Source of the DNA: JBFKUL01 sp041635755
GTDB lineage: Bacteria; Pseudomonadota; Gammaproteobacteria; Burkholderiales; SG8-39
NCBI GenBank assembly: GCA_041635755.1
Contig: JBFKUL010000181.1
Span: 1-6,352 of the forward strand
Reading direction: 5' to 3'
DNA: 6,352 nt
The notes beneath the pieces are model-generated. The model saw nothing but the letters and a program-made list of their open reading frames with translations, searched no databases and was not told where the DNA came from. A program made the translations under genes and the position numbers. Of the stretch, positions 5,345 through 6,352 are shown piece by piece. How positions within the stretch are numbered: position 1 is the stretch's first letter; each line of letters begins with the position of its first letter.

Positions 5345-5971
5345 TTAATTCAGGAAAGGGACCGCCATGCCGCGCGCGACGGCGGGACGGCGCGAAATAA
5401 TGTCGAACCAGCGCTTCACGTTCGGGAACTCGGCCAGGTCGACGCGATGCCACGCGTGTCGCGCGATCCATGGAAAGGTCGCGATATCGGCGATCGAGTA
5501 TTCGCCTGCGGCGAGGTAGGTGCGGCCCTCGAGGTGCCGATCCATCACGCCGTACAGGCGCTTGGCTTCGGCGACGTAACGCTCGGTGCCGTAGGGTACT
5601 TCGTCCTTCTTTGCGCGAATGAAATGGTGCGCCTGGCCGAACATCGGGCCGACGCCGCCCATCTGCCACATCAGCCACTGCAGCGCCTCGTACTTGTCGC
5701 GCACCGAGCGCGGCAGGTATTTGCCGGTCTTGCCCGACAGATAGATGAGGATTGCACCGGATTCGAACATGCTGATCGGCTTGCCGTCCGGGCCCTGCGG
5801 GTCGACGATGGCCGGGATGCGATTGTTCGGGCTGATGGCGAGGAATTCGGGCGCGAACTGCTGCCCCTTGCCGATGTCGATCGGGTGTGCGCGATACGGC
5901 AGGCCGCATTCCTCCAGCATAATGGACGCCTTGCGGCCGTTTGGCGTTCCCCAGGTATACAGCTCGATCAT
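5345..5971 (-). CDS. yfcG: Nu-class (YfcG-like) glutathione transferase / disulfide reductase
   Basis: The 208-residue cytoplasmic protein has the standard GST layout: a thioredoxin-like domain (~1-82) and a helical domain (~90-200). It reads closely like E. coli YfcG: TPNGRK (9-14) with Thr9 and Asn11, which contact glutathione in that class; DIGKGQQF (32-39); ISPNNRIPAIVD (46-57) with the cis-proline; FESGAIL (69-75) binding the glutathione gamma-glutamyl end; LQWLMWQMGGVGPMFGQ (97-113); and YSIADIATFPW (158-168), the domain-2 N-cap motif. There is no thioredoxin-type CxxC. YfcG enzymes show glutathione-dependent disulfide reductase activity. The frame is open upstream, but the ATG at 5971-5969 has an AAGGAA site and matches the family N-terminus MIxLY. 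It is monocistronic here, divergent from the DUF2905 gene. Exact substrates unknown. Confidence 0.94.
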   Translation of the reverse strand: MIELYTWGTPNGRKASIMLEECGLPYRAHPIDIGKGQQFAPEFLAISPNNRIPAIVDPQGPDGKPISMFESGAILIYLSGKTGKYLPRSVRDKYEALQWLMWQMGGVGPMFGQAHHFIRAKKDEVPYGTERYVAEAKRLYGVMDRHLEGRTYLAAGEYSIADIATFPWIARHAWHRVDLAEFPNVKRWFDIISRRPAVARGMAVPFLN

Positions 5972-5976
5972 GTGGG

Positions 5977-5982
5977 TTCCTT
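5977..5982 (-). promoter_or_regulatory. Shine-Dalgarno of the GST gene
   Basis: AAGGAA on the minus strand lies five bases before the ATG at 5971-5969. It decides the start against a frame that stays open for more than 100 further codons upstream. Confidence 0.7.
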
Positions 5983-6043
5983 GTCGATTGCAGCGCGGCA
6001 GTGTAGCGTCCCCGGCCCCGCTTCGCGCAGTCCCTGTTTCACC

Positions 6044-6238
6044 GTGCTGAAATGGTTGCTGACGATCGTCATCGCGCTCGTGATCATCGCCATCGCCATG
6101 CCTTGGCTGCGGCGCCGCGGGCTCGGGCGTCTGCCCGGAGATCTGCGAGTGCGCGTGAAAGGGCGCGACTACTACGTGCCCATACTCAGTACCATTATCC
6201 TGTCGCTGATCGCGGTGCTGATCGGACGCCTGATCTGA
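6044..6238 (+). CDS. DUF2905 family small membrane protein
   Basis: The 64-residue protein has two hydrophobic helices (about 4-20 and 45-61) joined by a basic, conserved loop: PWLRRRGLGRLPGD (20-33), then VKGRDYYVPI (38-47). The GLGRLPGD stretch followed by an aromatic-rich F/Y-x-P-I segment is the DUF2905 signature, and the length is typical. It is an inner-membrane protein whose function is unknown. The start is the GTG at 6044, placed just before the first helix as in relatives; an ATG nearby (6052) is in another frame. No clear Shine-Dalgarno precedes it, so the start could be misplaced by a few codons. It is divergent from the GST gene (72-base spacer) and 31 bases upstream of the probable cupin gene on the same strand. 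Confidence 0.85.
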   Translation: MLKWLLTIVIALVIIAIAMPWLRRRGLGRLPGDLRVRVKGRDYYVPILSTIILSLIAVLIGRLI

Positions 6239-6257
6239 GCCGCGCCGCACCCTATCC

Positions 6258-6263
6258 AAGGAG
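6258..6263 (+). promoter_or_regulatory. Strong Shine-Dalgarno of the last gene
   Basis: A consensus AAGGAG sits six bases before the ATG at 6270. It is the best ribosome binding site in the window and shows that the open frame running off the right edge is a real gene start. Confidence 0.8.
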
Positions 6264-6269
6264 CGCGCC

Positions 6270-6352
6270 ATGAACCTTGCCGCATTCGAAGCCGAACTTA
6301 AACGCGACGGCTTTCTCGAGATCGAGACCAAGTCGATGAAGCCCAACGTCTC
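6270..6352 (+). CDS. 5' end of a probable cupin-domain protein (cut by window edge)
   Basis: Only 27 complete codons are visible before the window ends, starting MNLAAFEAELKRDGFLEIET. The pattern of a short amphipathic helix, then DGFxEIxTKSMKPN, resembles the N-terminus of small single-domain cupins in which a HxHPF metal-binding motif soon follows. That motif lies beyond the edge, so the family is a guess from memory. The gene itself is secure: strong Shine-Dalgarno, ATG, and codon use like its neighbours. It probably shares a transcript with the DUF2905 gene 31 bases upstream. Confidence 0.6.
   Translation, partial: MNLAAFEAELKRDGFLEIETKSMKPNV

Noticed and set aside
5309..6238. 309-codon forward frame covering the GST gene
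   Set aside because: Everything before 6044 is antisense to the GST gene, which matches its family end to end. Only the last 64 codons are the DUF2905 protein.

Overview
The window looks like chromosomal DNA of a high-GC betaproteobacterium (Burkholderiales/Rhodocyclales/Nitrosomonadales type). This is judged from the strong G/C preference at third codon positions, from protein sequences that resemble betaproteobacterial homologues, and from a ttcA / pteridine-reductase-like SDR / MidA-type methyltransferase neighbourhood that I recall from that class. I could not run a search, so the taxon is an inference. There are no transposases, tRNAs, rRNAs or CRISPR arrays, and no sign of recent insertion.

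Layout. Bases 1-406 hold no gene I can defend. The left ~180 bases are less GC-rich than the rest, followed by a very GC-rich stretch with two inverted repeats. Gene 1 (407-1381, +) is an HtrA-like trypsin fold plus PDZ domain in which all three catalytic positions appear substituted, so it is probably a pseudoprotease. It converges on a three-gene minus-strand operon read from 3372 to 1407: a pteridine-reductase-like short-chain dehydrogenase, a Gdx/SugE-type small multidrug resistance protein (probable guanidinium exporter) and TtcA (tRNA 2-thiocytidine-32 synthetase). The genes are packed tightly: the exporter's Shine-Dalgarno overlaps the reductase stop codon, and the exporter stop overlaps the ttcA start as ATGA.

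A short divergent spacer (about 3373-3444) with a 6+2+6 palindrome and a TAGAAT box separates this operon from a plus-strand pair: a MidA/NDUFAF7-family methyltransferase (3445-4602) and, two bases later, an exported di-heme cytochrome c built from a tandem duplication (4605-5270). Beyond a hairpin-containing convergent spacer lies a minus-strand Nu-class (YfcG-like) glutathione transferase (5345-5971). Divergent from it are a 64-residue two-helix DUF2905 membrane protein (6044-6238) and the first 27 complete codons of a probable cupin protein (6270 to the right edge).

Functional reading. Most genes are housekeeping or accessory-metabolic: tRNA thiolation, pterin reduction, small-cation export, respiratory assembly/electron transfer and thiol-disulfide chemistry. 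I see no defence, phage or mobile system. The most unusual items are the catalytically empty HtrA-PDZ protein and the duplicated di-heme cytochrome placed directly behind a methyltransferase of the complex-I-assembly family.
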